A stretch of 64,000 nucleotides of DNA from Prunus persica. Its lineage: Eukaryota > Streptophyta > Magnoliopsida > Rosales > Rosaceae. This document shows, in pieces, positions 11,762 through 24,358 of this stretch (within the stretch, counting starts at the first letter, position 1; every line of letters begins with the position of its first letter). The notes below the pieces were generated by a model that made no database searches, had not been told where the DNA came from, and was given only the letters and a program-made list of their open reading frames with translations. A program made the position numbers and the translations under genes. The DNA lies in the NCBI RefSeq assembly GCF_000346465.2, contig NC_034011.1:25355941-25419940 (forward strand), written 5' to 3'.

Positions 11762-12542
11762 GGAAGGCCACCTTGCTGCGATAAATCAAACGTGAAAAGA
11801 GGCATCTGGACTGCAGCAGAGGATGCCAAACTTCTTGCATACATTTCGAAACACGGAGTTGGAAATTGGACTTTGGTTCCAAAGAAAGCAGGTTTAAGTT
11901 TTATGCTTAACTTTTTCAATGCAGGTATTATTGACATCATATTCATACATACAAGTTTCTAAATTAAGTGTCTGTTTGCAGGACTTAATAGATGCGGGAA
12001 GAGCTGCAGGCTTAGGTGGACTAATTACCTGAGGCCTGACCTCATACATGACAGCTTCACTCCTCAAGAGGAAGAGCATATTATTAACCTTCATGAGGCT
12101 ATAGGCAGCAGGTGGAGTTTTCTTTTACTTATTTTCTCCTTTCAATAGTACTTGGCTTTAAGATAATGCAAACCAAATGCACCTAAGACCAGAGCAACTA
12201 GTTTAAGTAGATAAAAGACCAAGAGATCAACCAAGATTAACATCAAAACATCAATCAAATTTAAAGATCTAGAAGTTTTGATTTAACAAGAGATCCTGCA
12301 GATATATGTAAGAAGATGACAGATAATTCCTGGTGATTTGGTTTGTTTTAAGGAAGCTTTTGGATCTTATTGTTTTTAATGAGTTTTCTGAATTTGTTGA
12401 TGCGAAAAGAGCTTATGTGACTGAAGTTCTAGAAGCTCACAACAAAAATTACAGCCAACTGGAATATATATATATATATATATATATATATCTATGCACA
12501 ACTGTTTTAACAGCCTGTATTCTGTTAGAACTGCATGCATAA

Positions 12543-12574
<32 letters not shown>

Positions 12575-13474
12575 AGCTCTAAAGTGTGCTCTTAAGTTAA
12601 CCCCATGCTTATGTAGTGCAGGTGGTCCCTCATTGCAAAGCTACTACCCGGAAGAACAGATAATGATGTCAAAAACTACTGGAACACTAAGTTGAAAAAG
12701 AAGCTTTCCAAAATGGGAATTGACCCTGTAACCCATAAACCTTTTTCTCAGATCCTCTCTGACTATGGAAACATCAGCAGCCTCCCAAGCATCGATAATC
12801 AATTCGGGTCCTTTTTAAAGAACTTGAACAACACGTTCGTGCCCAAATCAGAGCCGTCTTCAGGCATCACAGGACTGCCCTTGGGCGTCAACACATATTC
12901 CAATATGATGATGAACCCTATAGGATCAGACAATTCCACTGCTAGCACTCTTTCATTGGGTATTGTGGCTCAGTTTCAAGAAATCAATCAAGACAGTGTG
13001 CAAGTGCAACCACACTTTTTGAATGAAGTAGCTTCCTCTTGTTCATCATCATCTCCTCCTCATGCCACTGATCATCAATTAAGCTCTCAGCCAACTTACT
13101 TGTGCCAGCAATCTCATCATGAGGCTCAAATTACACCATCTTCTTCCTTTAACTGGAGTGAATTTCTTCTGCATGAACCCTTTTCGTCAGCTGATGAACT
13201 CAAGCAAGAACAAGATTTCCATGGAACAATGATGTCATCCTCATCAGCTCTTCCCACACTTGCTGGTGGAAGTGAACACAACTTGAAGGCAACAACTCAG
13301 GCATGTGATTTTGGATCATCAGCCATTAATATTGGAGGCCAAAGGAACAATAACTTGGCTCATGATCAAGCTTCTTCATCTTCCATGACTTCTTTTGTGG
13401 ATACTATCTTGGGTCAAGATAGTGAGATGCAGGCAGCGTTTCCTGAACTTCTAGATGCTTCTTTCGATTATTAA
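11759..13474 (+). CDS. TDF1: R2R3-MYB transcription factor, TDF1/MYB35 type
   Basis: Three exons (11759-11891, 11982-12111, 12622-13474) give 371 aa with the standard R2R3-MYB exon pattern. The N-terminus [15 protein letters not shown] opens R2. R3 contains [20 protein letters not shown], with Phe replacing the first Trp as usual. The text after R3 ([14 protein letters not shown]) and the C-terminus ([13 protein letters not shown]...[11 protein letters not shown]) match what I recall of Arabidopsis TDF1/MYB35 closely. A Ser/His/Gln-rich linker lies between them. By family knowledge TDF1 acts in the nucleus of tapetal cells, downstream of DYT1 and upstream of AMS, and is needed for pollen; an asparagus homologue has a role in sex determination. 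Synteny supports orthology. Expected expression is in anthers. Confidence 0.93.
12464..12573 (+). repeat. (TA)n and (CT)n microsatellites in MYB intron 2
   Basis: A TA run at 12464-12490 and a CT-rich run at about 12542-12573 lie within the second intron, between 12112 and 12621. They are non-coding. Confidence 0.9.
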
Positions 13475-13991
13475 TTAGTGCTTGCATTGTATGTCACACT
13501 TTACTATTATATTAATTACATAATGAAGCTTTAATTTTTCATAGTCATAAATAACATTTTAAAGTAATTTATTAACACTTGACATCATAGTTACTCAACC
13601 AAAGACAGAAAAAAAAGAAAAGAAAAGAAAAAGACAGACAGAAATGAACTGGGGTCCAAGGGATGGATAAGGTCAATGTAATCTAGAATTTTATTAACTA
13701 CTTCAAAAAACTACTGTCTCTGCTGGACTTGCAATGCCTATTCATATTGCCAAGTCACTTAAGAATAACTCCTCTCCCTCTCCTCCAATAGAATTGTGGC
13801 TTTATTTATGAGTAACTGGCCACAAACTTAAAGAGAGCAAAACAACCTCAAAACAAAAAACAGTTTTGTTAGTTTAAGAAGGAAAGCCTTTTAATATCAT
13901 CCTCATGAGTGAGACACGAAACAAAGACAGACGAACACAAAGACAAACACAGAGAAAGAGAAAGAGACAGAGACAGAAAGTATTGAGATCA
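13475..13991. other. Intergenic region before the MASS-like gene
   Basis: AT-rich 3' UTR of the MYB gene followed by a purine-rich (GA/ACAGA) leader at about 13904-13982. The frame of the next gene stays open through that leader back to an ATG at 13905, but the encoded Arg/Gln-rich stretch looks like translated 5' UTR. Confidence 0.55.
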
Positions 13992-14294
13992 ATGAATGCA
14001 TTGCCGAGATCATCGATTTCATTTAGGAGGCAAGGCTCTTCCGGCCTCATTTGGGAGGATAGGATTCAAGTACTTGAACAGAAGCCCGCTCTGCAGGTCA
14101 CAATTTCCATTAAGAAAAGTGACTGTCAAGAGCATGCTTCGAATCTCGACGAAAGATTTCAAGACAGAAAGGATGTTGATTCACCTTCCCCACCATTACC
14201 AGAGACATCTGTACCTTCTAAACCAGAAAAAAAAGATCGAGGATGTTCCTTTTCTATCCTGTTTGGCCGATGTATGCGGTCTCCTGCAGCCTAG
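13992..14294 (+). CDS. Small MAPK-substrate-like protein (MASS / At1g15400 family)
   Basis: Single exon of 100 aa. The N-terminus MNALPRSSISFRRQGSSGLI is the conserved block that I recall from the Arabidopsis At1g15400/At1g80180 family, described as MAPK substrates in the stomatal lineage (MASS). Serine-proline sites occur at SPSPP and at the C-terminal RSPAA, and a Lys/Asp-rich PEKKDRG precedes SFSILFGRCM. The start at 13992 is preferred because homology begins there; an in-frame ATG at 13905 would add 29 Arg/Gln-rich residues from a purine-rich leader. No catalytic domain is present. Function in this plant is inferred only from the family. Confidence 0.75.
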   Translation: MNALPRSSISFRRQGSSGLIWEDRIQVLEQKPALQVTISIKKSDCQEHASNLDERFQDRKDVDSPSPPLPETSVPSKPEKKDRGCSFSILFGRCMRSPAA

Positions 14295-15035
14295 ATTGGA
14301 TCTTAGTTTTATATGTACATTGTGAAGGTAATAATTGTGGAACTACATTAGCTTAAATCTCTTTAAATTTTCTTAATTGATCTTTAAATTAGTCGGCTTT
14401 GTGATTATGGATGCATGTGTGTCGTCGATACCTGCCGATTATGAATGAAAATCTTTATCAGCCATGCTCTTCTCATAGACATTTGGAAAGATGACATTAT
14501 TGATCATCAGTATGCAGATAACGCAAAGAACATTTAAGAAAAGGGTTAGAAATATTGATCAGAACGCTAAAGGATCAAATGCAAGAGCAACTTTCAGATA
14601 TAATCAATGGATAAAATGGATCAGAACACCAAGCCCGTCACGAGGGAAAAAAGAACGGAGGAACAGGATTAAAAGAGGCAGATTATGATCAGGTTGTAGC
14701 GGATGGATGTAATGCAATGGCAGAAAAGCTGTTTAATCAGCGGTTGCAACCTTTGTAGAGAGCACAAGCATAAATCAAATGGGAGTATAAATAAAAAATT
14801 TATTCTCTTTATTTTACTCTTCCTGCCAAAACTTTACATTTAAGAGGATATATACAAATAACTCAAAGATGCTCAAACGTCACAATTTGAGACTTCAGAA
14901 GACGAATTTTAGCGTCCAAGAAACCCGTGGTTTGGTAGAAGTTAACTTGTTTATGAGTTCTTCATAGTTGAAGTTAACTTGTTTATCTGTTCTTCATTGT
15001 TTTAAGATCCTTCAGTATTTAAGCTCTTGTTGGGA
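14295..15035. other. Convergent intergenic region
   Basis: 3' ends of the MASS-like gene (+) and the EDR2-like gene (-) face each other here. No coding region is recognised; a 65-codon frame near 14491-14688 has no known features. Confidence 0.55.
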
Positions 15036-17569
15036 TTACAGAGACTTTTGACCCAAAACCCCAGATGATGATTTATTATTGTAGTCGACTTTATTCCACC
15101 GTACACAGCATAATAAATGCTCTGGCAAGTCTTCTGCCTTGTTCCCCTGTTTAAATACGATGCATAGCACAGATCAGGTATGGATACAAGTAGGAGGTAA
15201 AAAAGCCATGCTCAGAATCATGTGATACATTGTTTACCTGAATTGTGAGACCAAAATCCAATATGCATAGCTTCATTCTTTCGTGAAATGCTTCAATGCC
15301 TTTTCTAGAGATGTAGCTGAATCTGTGCATATCCAAATCAATCTCGAAGTAGTTTTCTCCCTGTAAGAGTATGATGGGGAAAAGAAAGAGTAACTAACTA
15401 AAGCTATATGGTGTAACCTGCGATTATTACATTTTTACTAAAAGGCATGTAGAAAAATATAAACCAAAACTTACCAAGTAAAATTCATGTTGAGGACGTG
15501 AAAGAACAGGTTTTTCATTGTAAGCATTCATTAGCTTCTTCTCAGCTGTACTTAAATGAAGATCCTCCAAATTTGCCACTCGGCCTAAGATTTTCAATCT
15601 TTCCCTGAAGGGTGCAATTGTATCAACAGGGAATCCTCTCACTCTCTCCACTTCATCATTGATTAATCTCTGTCAAGGAACAAAACAAGCACGCAATATA
15701 TTTAATCAACTGGTTGTACTAAATCAACACAACAATTGAGTCATGAGTCTACAATGAAGTATGTTTTCCAGGCAAAAAACATCAGATTTTTATACATGTT
15801 GAAAATCAGGATTCGGCCACTGGTAGGAGGACTTCAGGCAACTTACACTGATACTTTCTCGAAAATGAGGCGGAAGCTCTTTTGAAAAACTTTCAGAAAT
15901 CTTATAGTACATAACTAAATTCATTCCTTCTCCATCACTTTCGCCTTGAAAAAAATTGGCTGGATAAAGTGGTATCTGCAGCATAGAAGAATACACATAG
16001 AATATGAGAAAAATTATATAGCAATGTTTAGCATTAGAACAAAAACTATTCCCTGGCCTAGAGGACAGATTATGAACTTATCAACAATTTTAGCATGGAA
16101 CATTATGATTATGAATTTTAAATGCTGGCGCAAAGAACATGGTGATAGAATGTGATCAGAATACAAAAATAACCATAAGAGATTCGCAGCACTTTTCAAC
16201 TTCCAGTCAAAAAAATATAATGAAACAAAATAAGAGGTACAAAGTCCAGTAAAAGAAATTTTTAAAGGAGAGCACCTGAACATTTACAACAAGAATAGAA
16301 GGGACATCTTCAGCTGAATTCACAGCAGGAAGATCCACGAAACGAGCAATATGATCAATCTTCCTCTGAGATAAGAAAATATCAGCGGCAAAAGGATAAA
16401 ATGCAGCGCAATTTGGAGCAGGCTCTTTCTTTTTATCCCTGTCAAGCAAATGAAGAGTTGATGCAACAATAAATCAGCGAGATTATTCAGAAAATAATAA
16501 TAATAATAAACCTCATCAAAATACTACGTTCTCACCTAAGATAATTTTTCCCCCTGACTTTAAATGTGTTTGGCTCAAGAGGTGACCAACAATCTGGCAT
16601 ACTCTTCTCAATGGGGCAGTATGGAATTGTAGAACCTGCAATTGGTCTTTTCACAAATGCCTTTGGTGATACTAACACAAAAACAGAAGGTGAAGTCAGC
16701 TGCCAGTCCACGTTATAAAGTTGTATCATAAATTCACAATAATAAGAAAAGGGTAACAGAGTCTATGGGCAACACTCACATAATGTGGGTGTAGGATCAG
16801 CTGCTGTAGCTGCAGCAGAATGCCCTTCCCTCCATTTAAAGGAAAGAACTTTCCTCCTCAAACTTGGTGTGGCTGGGTTTATTCTCTTGTCACCTGAGGG
16901 GCTAGCCAGACAAGGCAAGCAAGCATTTTGAAGAATCCCACAATGCTCCAACGCTTGCATTTTGTCCACTCCAACACTCTCATCCACAACTTCATCTCCA
17001 GACACAGCAGAGGTCGAATGCAATGGTGGTTGCGGTTCCCTTGTTCTCTGGCGAGAAAAATTGTGACCTTTCGGCGATGAAATGCTCAAAGTGGATGCAC
17101 TTTCTGACCCATTTAGAGACACCACATCTGCAAATCAAAGCAACCCACTTCTTAACTCCATCATTCCATTCCATTCCATATGTTTAAAAAGTCTAAAAAT
17201 TTGTAAAAGTACTGAAAAGTGAGAGGAAAAAAAAAAATACCATCATGAACACTATAAAACTCGTCATCTCGCTCGGACTCAATCGCCGAGTTTGCATCAA
17301 ACCACGCCGCATCCATACTTCCTGTTGGTCAGTTCTCAGCGAATTAAATGAAATTGAAATAAAAAAGATTACAAAAATAAATTAAAAAATGGACCAAACA
17401 AACAGTAAGAGAATCAATTATAAAGACCTTGGAGTGTAAGAACAGACTTAGGGTGCGAGCGATCGGAAGACGAAACGCGCCTGCGAATAATTCTTCTTTG
17501 GCGGCCATTCTTCTTCTTCTTTGGAAACCCAAAAGTGCAGGCCTTCGGCCTCGAAACACAAGCTCCCAT
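15036..17569 (-). CDS. EDR2 C-terminal domain (DUF1336) protein with acylated N-terminus
   Basis: Nine exons on the minus strand (17569-17428, 17321-17241, 17127-16780, 16671-16536, 16438-16276, 15975-15847, 15669-15475, 15360-15238, 15146-15036) join in frame to 475 aa. The protein starts [11 protein letters not shown], a classic N-myristoylation plus palmitoylation signal (Gly2, Cys4). A basic region and a low-complexity linker follow. The second half is the EDR2_C domain: [11 protein letters not shown], the [15 protein letters not shown] block, [10 protein letters not shown], and a final [11 protein letters not shown]. By family knowledge this domain occurs in ENHANCED DISEASE RESISTANCE 2 and relatives. 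The short relatives without START/PH domains, as here, are mostly uncharacterised. Membrane attachment is predicted. Exon phases agree throughout, so the model is firm although the function is not. Confidence 0.9.
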
Positions 17570-17693
17570 TTTTCTCTTTCTATCGGATTGGGCAACTTCT
17601 GCTGCTGCTGCTGCTTCTTCTTCTTCTTCTCTTTCAGTCTGTGATCGATCGATTAAGCAATTAAACAATTAATTAGACACAGTGGGATATAAT

Positions 17694-17719
17694 TCTCTCT
17701 CTCTCTCTCTCTCTCTCTC
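17694..17719 (+). repeat. (CT)n microsatellite in the EDR2-like 5' region
   Basis: CT run of 26 bp, about 125 bp upstream of the minus-strand EDR2-like start codon; it reads as (GA)n in the sense of that gene. Confidence 0.95.
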
Positions 17720-18113
17720 GGCTTCGGAACTGGGCAAAATTGTAGTCGTTGCCCGCTGTTGAAAAGTCAATCTTGATCACGACGCAGTAATTATTAACTC
17801 CAATTAGATTTTTCGTTTATTTATTAAAAACAGTCAGACAGTTGGTGGCGGACGTTGTGACGCGCTCTTTCCACGCATCAAATCAACACCGGTTCAGCGC
17901 CCGCCACGTGGTACTATGACTGTGATGGCAGACTCTGTGCGTGCATGTATTTTCTTGTTGTACAGTGACCCTTTTTTCCTGTCGAACTTCATCTGTATTC
18001 GTGTCGCGTTTGTGTATGCCTAGCTTTCCGAGATCCTTATTGGATGGTTTGATTGGATGATCTTGCACGTGTGTCTGTTATCAAAGCACCAACTTCGAGG
18101 AAGGTACTATTTG

Positions 18114-18190
18114 TTGGGCCTGTAAATGGGCCCCTAATCACTCTAACCGAGCCCATCTCTAAATGGGCCGTTTGGATCGTCCTCGGCCCA
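18114..18190 (+). promoter_or_regulatory. Cluster of site II (TGGGCC / GCCCA) elements
   Basis: Five GGCCCA/GCCCAT-type motifs on either strand fall in 77 bp (about 18114, 18127, 18151, 18164 and 18185), 75-150 bp upstream of the RsmD-like start codon. Such site II elements bind TCP factors and are typical of plant nuclear genes for ribosomal and organellar proteins, which suits this gene. Confidence 0.65.
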
Positions 18191-18265
18191 TGTTAGAGAT
18201 ACGTTCATATTTTTCAGAGATAAGTGAGAAAGACGCTACATTCTCTGGAGCTCAGGCAAGTGGAA

Positions 18266-20791
18266 ATGGCGGTTTCTTCTTCTCCGATTCTATCTCCATT
18301 CGGAGTGAATATAATATCTGCGGACCTTGGCTCGTCTTCTACCGGTCTTCCTCGCTTCAATTTCTGCTCCATACAACGCAACAATCGACGGCCATCCCAT
18401 GTCATCGTCCTCTCTTCGAGTAACCTTATCGTTCTTTTTTTTTTTCAAACAGTTTATTTGGATTCAAATTTCGTTATCAGGGAAAAAAATCGAAGCTTGT
18501 GCTCTGTTTTAATGGTTGCAGAGTCGAGTAAGGAATCGTGGAGTGAGGCTAAGCGAGTGTTGATGGAGCAGTATGGTTTCAACCCCGACGAGGCCTTATC
18601 TGAGCCGCCTCCGAAGGTTCCTCTCTCTCTTTCTTGCTCGTCCATTAATCTGTTGATTATTTTGGTCATATTTTTTTACTTATATGGAAATTGGAATGTT
18701 AGAGCAAGAGGAAGAAGGAGCTAAAAGAGGCAGGCAAAGACAAGCAAATCGCACCAAAGGAGCCTAAGCCACCGCGAACTACCCATAAGTTGCTTACGGT
18801 GTGCACATTTTTCCAACTTGTGTCTTTTATCATTTGTTATTGCAAGTTAAAGAACACATTTAGTTTCTACTTGTTGATTAGCTAAAGGGTGGGTGGGTGT
18901 AGTACATGTTTCACAAGGGAGACCATTTGTACCAATTATATTAAGATTTCATGAATCTGAATTGCTGCCAATGTTTTCTACCACTGTAGGTGCTTGGAGG
19001 AAAGGCTCGAAGAATGAAGTTGCTCTCTCCAAAGGGCATGGATGTACGCCCAATGATGGAGGTCGTCAAAGGTGCAGCCTTTGATATCCTTCAGGTAATT
19101 ATTAGTTTGCGTCTGTAGAGAGCCTAGAGGCCATCCACTATTCACATTCCTCTGCTAACAATTGAAGATTATCGTATTATAAAACAGAGTTTCTGTTGTT
19201 TGGTATTTGCTTTTAATCAGATTTGGGAAGTTTGCTTGTCAATACCCAAAGTTCTGTGCTTGTGAACTAATATTTGTGCTACAAATCTTAGGCTGCCGGT
19301 GGCTGTCCTGCATCCTTAAGGCCTGGCCGTTGGTTAGACTTGTACAGTGGTACTGGATCTGTTGGAATTGAAGCTATTAGTCGAGGATGTTCTGAGGTAC
19401 CATTCAAAATTTCTTTCATATCTCTTGCTACTGTAAACTGTTATATTTTCAGCATAGTATAGTTATGTACCCTCTTCGGTGGGGTCTTGAATCATCACTG
19501 AACAAATAACAGTCTGAGGTAGTTTTCTCACTTTAGGTGCAGTTGGGATCTGAACCTGGTATTTCCAACATGATTTTCAATGCATTTCTTTTTGTTTTTG
19601 TTTCTGTCATATTCAATCTTTGGGTCAGGGAACTTTCATCCTTATGAAATTTCTACCTTTTACAATTACAAATTTCCAGGTACATTTTGTTGAGATGGAT
19701 CCATGGGTCGTTTCAGATGTTTTACGTCCAAACTTGGAATGGACTGGGTTTCTTGATGTTTCAGTTATACATACTGTTCGTGTTGAAAAGTTCATAGAAC
19801 GTGCAAAGCAACTTGCAGGTATGTGCTGCTGCTGTTCTCTCTCTCTCAATTTTAGACAAAGGATCATGTACAGAGTAGAAGATACTATAATCCATCATGC
19901 AAAACTTGTCTTATGATTTTAGATTTGTAATATTTCTTGGAACATAAGTAACCATGTTTGATTTTTTTTTTCTTCGTAACCAGTCATTTTAAAATAAAAT
20001 TCAATTTTCTGCAGGTAAAGAACCATTTGATTACATTAGTGTTACCCCTCCGTATATGGAAGTTGACTATGCTGTACTCATGGATCAAATATCAAATTCA
20101 GCCTTAGTTGGAGAAGATACCTTTATAGTAAGTCGTTTTTTTTTAAAAACATTCTGCTATGTGCTTATGTTTTTGCTAGTTCTTCATTAATCTTCCAATT
20201 TTCATGGTCTAGGTAGTTGAGTACCCACTAAGGACTGACATGCTGGATTCATGTGGATGCCTTGTGAAGGTAATGCAAACTATCAGCAATTTGTCTATGA
20301 ATAAAGCATTTTGAAGTTAAAGTTAATAGATAAGTATACTGACCACGTAACTATAAAATGTTTGGGATGGGTTAAATTTGAAGGTGCTAGCAAGGTAGAA
20401 GTACATTAAGAAAATGATAAATAATACTACCAAAGTGGCTTCATCCATATCCGTTGATTATCTTCTTCAATTATGCTTCCATGCAGCCATAGAAAGAAAG
20501 ACCTCCCTCTATGAATTTTCTGTTTTCTTCTTGATGAAATTGTATTACATGCTATTTATCCACCATGAATAGAGTTGTTAGTGTTTAATACCAGATAGTA
20601 TTGTTATGTATGTTTGAGTATTGTGGAAGCTGTGTGGTTTACGGGTTTCTAAGTGCTAATAATCTAATATGGTACTGCAGATAACGGATCGTCGGTTTGG
20701 TAGGACACACTTGGTTATTTATGGACCCAAGTGGGCTGAGAAGAAGAAGAAGAAAGAAAAGTTACTTCGGGGAGTAGCAGTAGAAGTTTGA
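18266..20791 (+). CDS. RsmD-like 16S rRNA methyltransferase, probably plastid-targeted
   Basis: Nine exons (18266-18419, 18522-18616, 18703-18798, 18990-19094, 19292-19396, 19680-19818, 20015-20127, 20213-20269, 20681-20791) give 324 aa. The first 50 residues are Ser-rich with few acidic residues, as in a chloroplast transit peptide. A basic Lys-rich linker follows. The RsmD core includes VLGGKARRMKLLSPKGMDVR, the SAM-binding LYSGTGSVGIEAISRG, an acidic loop VHFVEMD, and VTPPYMEVDY as motif IV. Bacterial RsmD methylates G966 of 16S rRNA; the plant protein is expected to do the same in plastid rRNA. The bacterial motif IV Asp is Thr here (TPPY), which I believe is usual for the plant branch. 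The likely Arabidopsis counterpart is At3g28460, next to TDF1. Confidence 0.9.
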
Positions 20792-23700
20792 CAGAAGCCA
20801 ACATATGGGAGGGGAAACTGAATCCGAAATTATGAAGGTTTCTTGGAGGATGCAATTGTGCATTCTCTTCTGCTATGTTGAGACACAATGAAATATTTAC
20901 CTTAACAACTTTGATGCTGCATCAGCTCTAATGGGCTTGCACGGTAAATTGCCATTTCATGGGCAGTGTATATTCAATTGTGTTTGTTACATCTCTCTTA
21001 TCAAAAAGGGAAGAAAAAAAATATATATATATATATAGTTTTATGCTTATATCCATGTTGTTACATCTCTCTGAGTTTTGGATTTATATATTGCAGGTCA
21101 AAGACTTCACTGGTAAATTTGATCTCCTGACTGATCAACAATTGTTAGAAGATGAGTTAAACTTTTTTATGTTAGAGTTGAGTTTTGTCAAAAATATGTA
21201 AAGAATCTGAAACTAATTTTTTGTATATATTTTTTTTATTGGAAAAGTAACTTTGTAGGTAGAGTTAATTGGTCGAATTCCTAAATGTTTATCTTCTCCC
21301 AATATCTGAATTGCTGAAATTCTTTTACCACCTAAATTTCTCATATTTGTACCTCTACTCTTTGTAAATGTTTTTCCCGTCAATGCAAGATACGCACGGT
21401 ACACAGAGTATGTCTCTTGATCTACCAATGCTTTAGTTCTGAACTTTATTTGATTCATTATGGTGTGTGGTCTTCATTCAAGGTCGGGAATGGAGGTCAT
21501 AGAATAGAAGAGCACATAGCCTTTAGCATCAAACTGATTGACCCCACTAATTGATCATTTATGCTGATAAGATCTAAGGTGAAAGAAGATACTTTTGACC
21601 TGAATCTGTTGGTTTTTGTAGCACAGAATCAACACTGGGCCCTTGAAAGCACAATATAGGTTCACCTAATAGAGGTGACAGTATCCAAAAGTACAAATTT
21701 CATAAAGAGAGGTGAATTTTGATTCAATGGTGGACCTCCTTGATCAATACTTTGAGTTTTGTAGATGGGTTTTCCTGAAAGCACAAAGAAGTTGCATAGG
21801 GAGTGGGAAAGACTAGTAGGAATTAGTCAGGCGTTTTATGAAGACATAAACTTAGGTAGGGTTCGCTCTTTTTAGACTGAAATCTTAACTTTGATCTTTG
21901 TTCAAGCCTTCACTGTGGGATGAGAGCCTGATGTTTGGATTACTTGTGACTAATGAATCTCATTTTTTGTAGTTTTGATTAGCACACTGACACTCATATG
22001 GTGCATCACAAAGAAGCTTTAGCATTTTCTGATTGGATAACTATGTATTTATTACAATTGGGTAGACAAATCTGTGGCATCTAAAGCATTGTCTCAAATT
22101 CATGTTAGTATTACTTTCTGGCAAGAGAATTGAATTCTTTCAGGTTTGTGATTATATCTTTCAAGTTCTTGGCAGTGATGCTTATTCTCCAATCTTTGTT
22201 ATCGAAAGGCCAGTTATGATTGAGTGGGCATCTTACAACATCCGAGTATTGTCCAACTTATTTGTAAATGATTTTGAATTGCATCTCCATTGTTGCTTCA
22301 TATTAGGTGATATCTGCATTTTGCTTAGGTAAGATCTTTCATAGCTAATGTTTGCCCCTTTGGCTTCTCCCCTCCCTCTTGTGGAAGTTGGGATCCCTAG
22401 GTAAACTGGTATTGATGGACCCCAGTCAATTGATAGACTCTAGTCTCCACATGTGCTTATTTGTGAAGAAAGAGTTGGGACCTTTTGGTGGACCTCATCT
22501 CTCCTATTATTGAAGGATTTACCCTACATTTATCATTGGATTGAACAATAGTTCTTTCGACGGAGTCATGGATTAAAGATTAAGGATATGTTAATGTAAT
22601 TAATTATGTCTAGCCTTGAAAGTAGCAAGGAGAATTTTGAAATTAAAGTAGTTAAAGCTGATTTTAAAATACCGTTAGATAGGACATATTTCTGGTAGCA
22701 TTTCTTTTTTTATATTTCTGTCTGTCGGCCGGGTAAGCTTTAATACACATCAGTTTCTGTAAATGGTGACTATGAATATATGTATAATCATATGTGGCAT
22801 GATAGTTTTCAGGTTTTTGCAACACCTTTTCAGGTTTCTATGTTTCTGATTCCTGGATTATTTTGGACATTTAGTAAGTATTATGTTTTAGGATTTGTGG
22901 CGTGGTCGATCCACTTAGATTGTAGTGGCATCTCCTTTAACTGTCCCTCAGAGTCTCAGAGTGTATTCTTCTAATGCTAGGGGTGTTGCTGACATTTATG
23001 AGTCTGGTTTTATGGGAAACTCCCTATGATACCCTTCTTGTGTTATGATGAATAAGATAATAGATTTCAGAAAGATTCCTTACATTATTTATAGATGATG
23101 TAAAGAAAATCATCTTCTGGCCTAGGCAGTTGCTAATAATGTACTTTATCTTGTTTGTTTGCCTCTCCAGTTTGTATCTGTGTACTGCGTTACTGAATTT
23201 AGTACATTAATTATAGAACCTTTCAAGTTTTGCACATCCATTGCGCTTGAATGAAACTAGTTCAAAACCGTGATGAGATAATCTTTTCCTGAAGAGTAGA
23301 TAGTGCATGCTTTTGTGATAAATGATCTATCATATATTCAGAGGACAGAAAAACCTTCTGGTCCAGTAATGAATTGATTGCATCAAAATAGTTACTTGAT
23401 GGTTCTATTGATGGTTCTAAAGCATTCACCTTCTTTTCTTTTTGGCCCCTTTGGTGGGACTTTTCAGTCCTGTTTGGAAATTTCACCAAATTTTGAGGGC
23501 ATATTGGGACAATTTGCCTAGGCAGGTAATGAGCCTATTCTATTGGTATGTTTGAATGAAAAGTTGCATCAGACCCTTCTTTTTAACTTTAATTATTACT
23601 TTATTAGAGACAGGCTTATAGCACAATCCTTACCAAGCAAGAAATCTCCTGACTCTGGCCAAAGTTTTAGCCTGACACCTTTTTGTTTATTAGTATTGTT

Positions 23701-24358
23701 AATATCATTTGGGTGCTGTTGTTTGGGTGAGGTCGTTGATAATGTGATTGATTAAACTTAGTTTAGTTAAGAAATCAGGGCGTTAGTTGTTAACTTGTAC
23801 TCTGGAGCCAGCAAACTAGAAATGAGTGGTTCCTCAGTCCTCATTGTTACATAATAGGGTAGCTCCAGGCTCTATGTCTTTTAGAAACTTTGAAGTACGT
23901 AAGGGTTAGGGGGATAGTGAGGTCCCGTATTAGCTGCACGAAAATGCACAAACCAAAGCAGAGAAAGAGGGCTCAAATGGACCCATTCAACACACAAAAG
24001 AGCTAGAATAACGAACTTTTCTGTTTTTCTTATTCTCTTTTATTCTCTCTCTATCTCTCTCACTCAGATACACATCTCAACACAGTATCTTCCAGTATGA
24101 GCCTTTAAATAGAGCCAACAACTCTAACCGCCAAGTCACAGACCACCTAATCATTTGTTCTATTCTGTCCTCCCTTTTGTTCTCTCTCTCTCTCTGTTCT
24201 GCTTGTGCTTGCTTGTCTGAGAGTTCATCTTTGTCCTCTCCCCACAAGCATTGGTCTTTTTGATTCATTCTTTATCTCAGTTTAAAATGGCCAGCCATTA
24301 GGCTTGGGTGGAAAGCCAGAGAGGGAGCTAGAGAGAGACATATATTATATACATAGAT
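20792..24358. other. Long gene-free region between RsmD-like and CLE25-like genes
   Basis: About 3.6 kb without a recognisable gene. The first 400 bp are probably RsmD 3' UTR. Several short frames have no known domain. The last 350 bp (from about 24000) are CT-rich, with TCTCTCTC runs near 24045-24062 and 24180-24196, and look like the promoter and leader of the CLE gene. The rest is featureless AT-rich DNA that might hide old transposon relics. Confidence 0.55.

Larger units (their letters stand above)
17570..18265. promoter_or_regulatory. Bidirectional promoter region, EDR2-like / RsmD-like
   Basis: About 700 bp separate the start codons of two divergent genes, so both promoters lie here. 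The RsmD-proximal third has a tight cluster of TGGGCC-type site II motifs; the EDR2-proximal part has the CT/GA run. Confidence 0.6.

Noticed and set aside
13905..13991. N-terminal extension of the MASS-like protein
   Set aside because: The frame is open, but the encoded Arg/Gln repeat comes from a purine-rich leader and family homology starts at 13992.
21213..24268. Multiple 60-80 codon frames as possible small genes
   Set aside because: No start context, domain, codon bias or repeat support; expected by chance in 3.5 kb.
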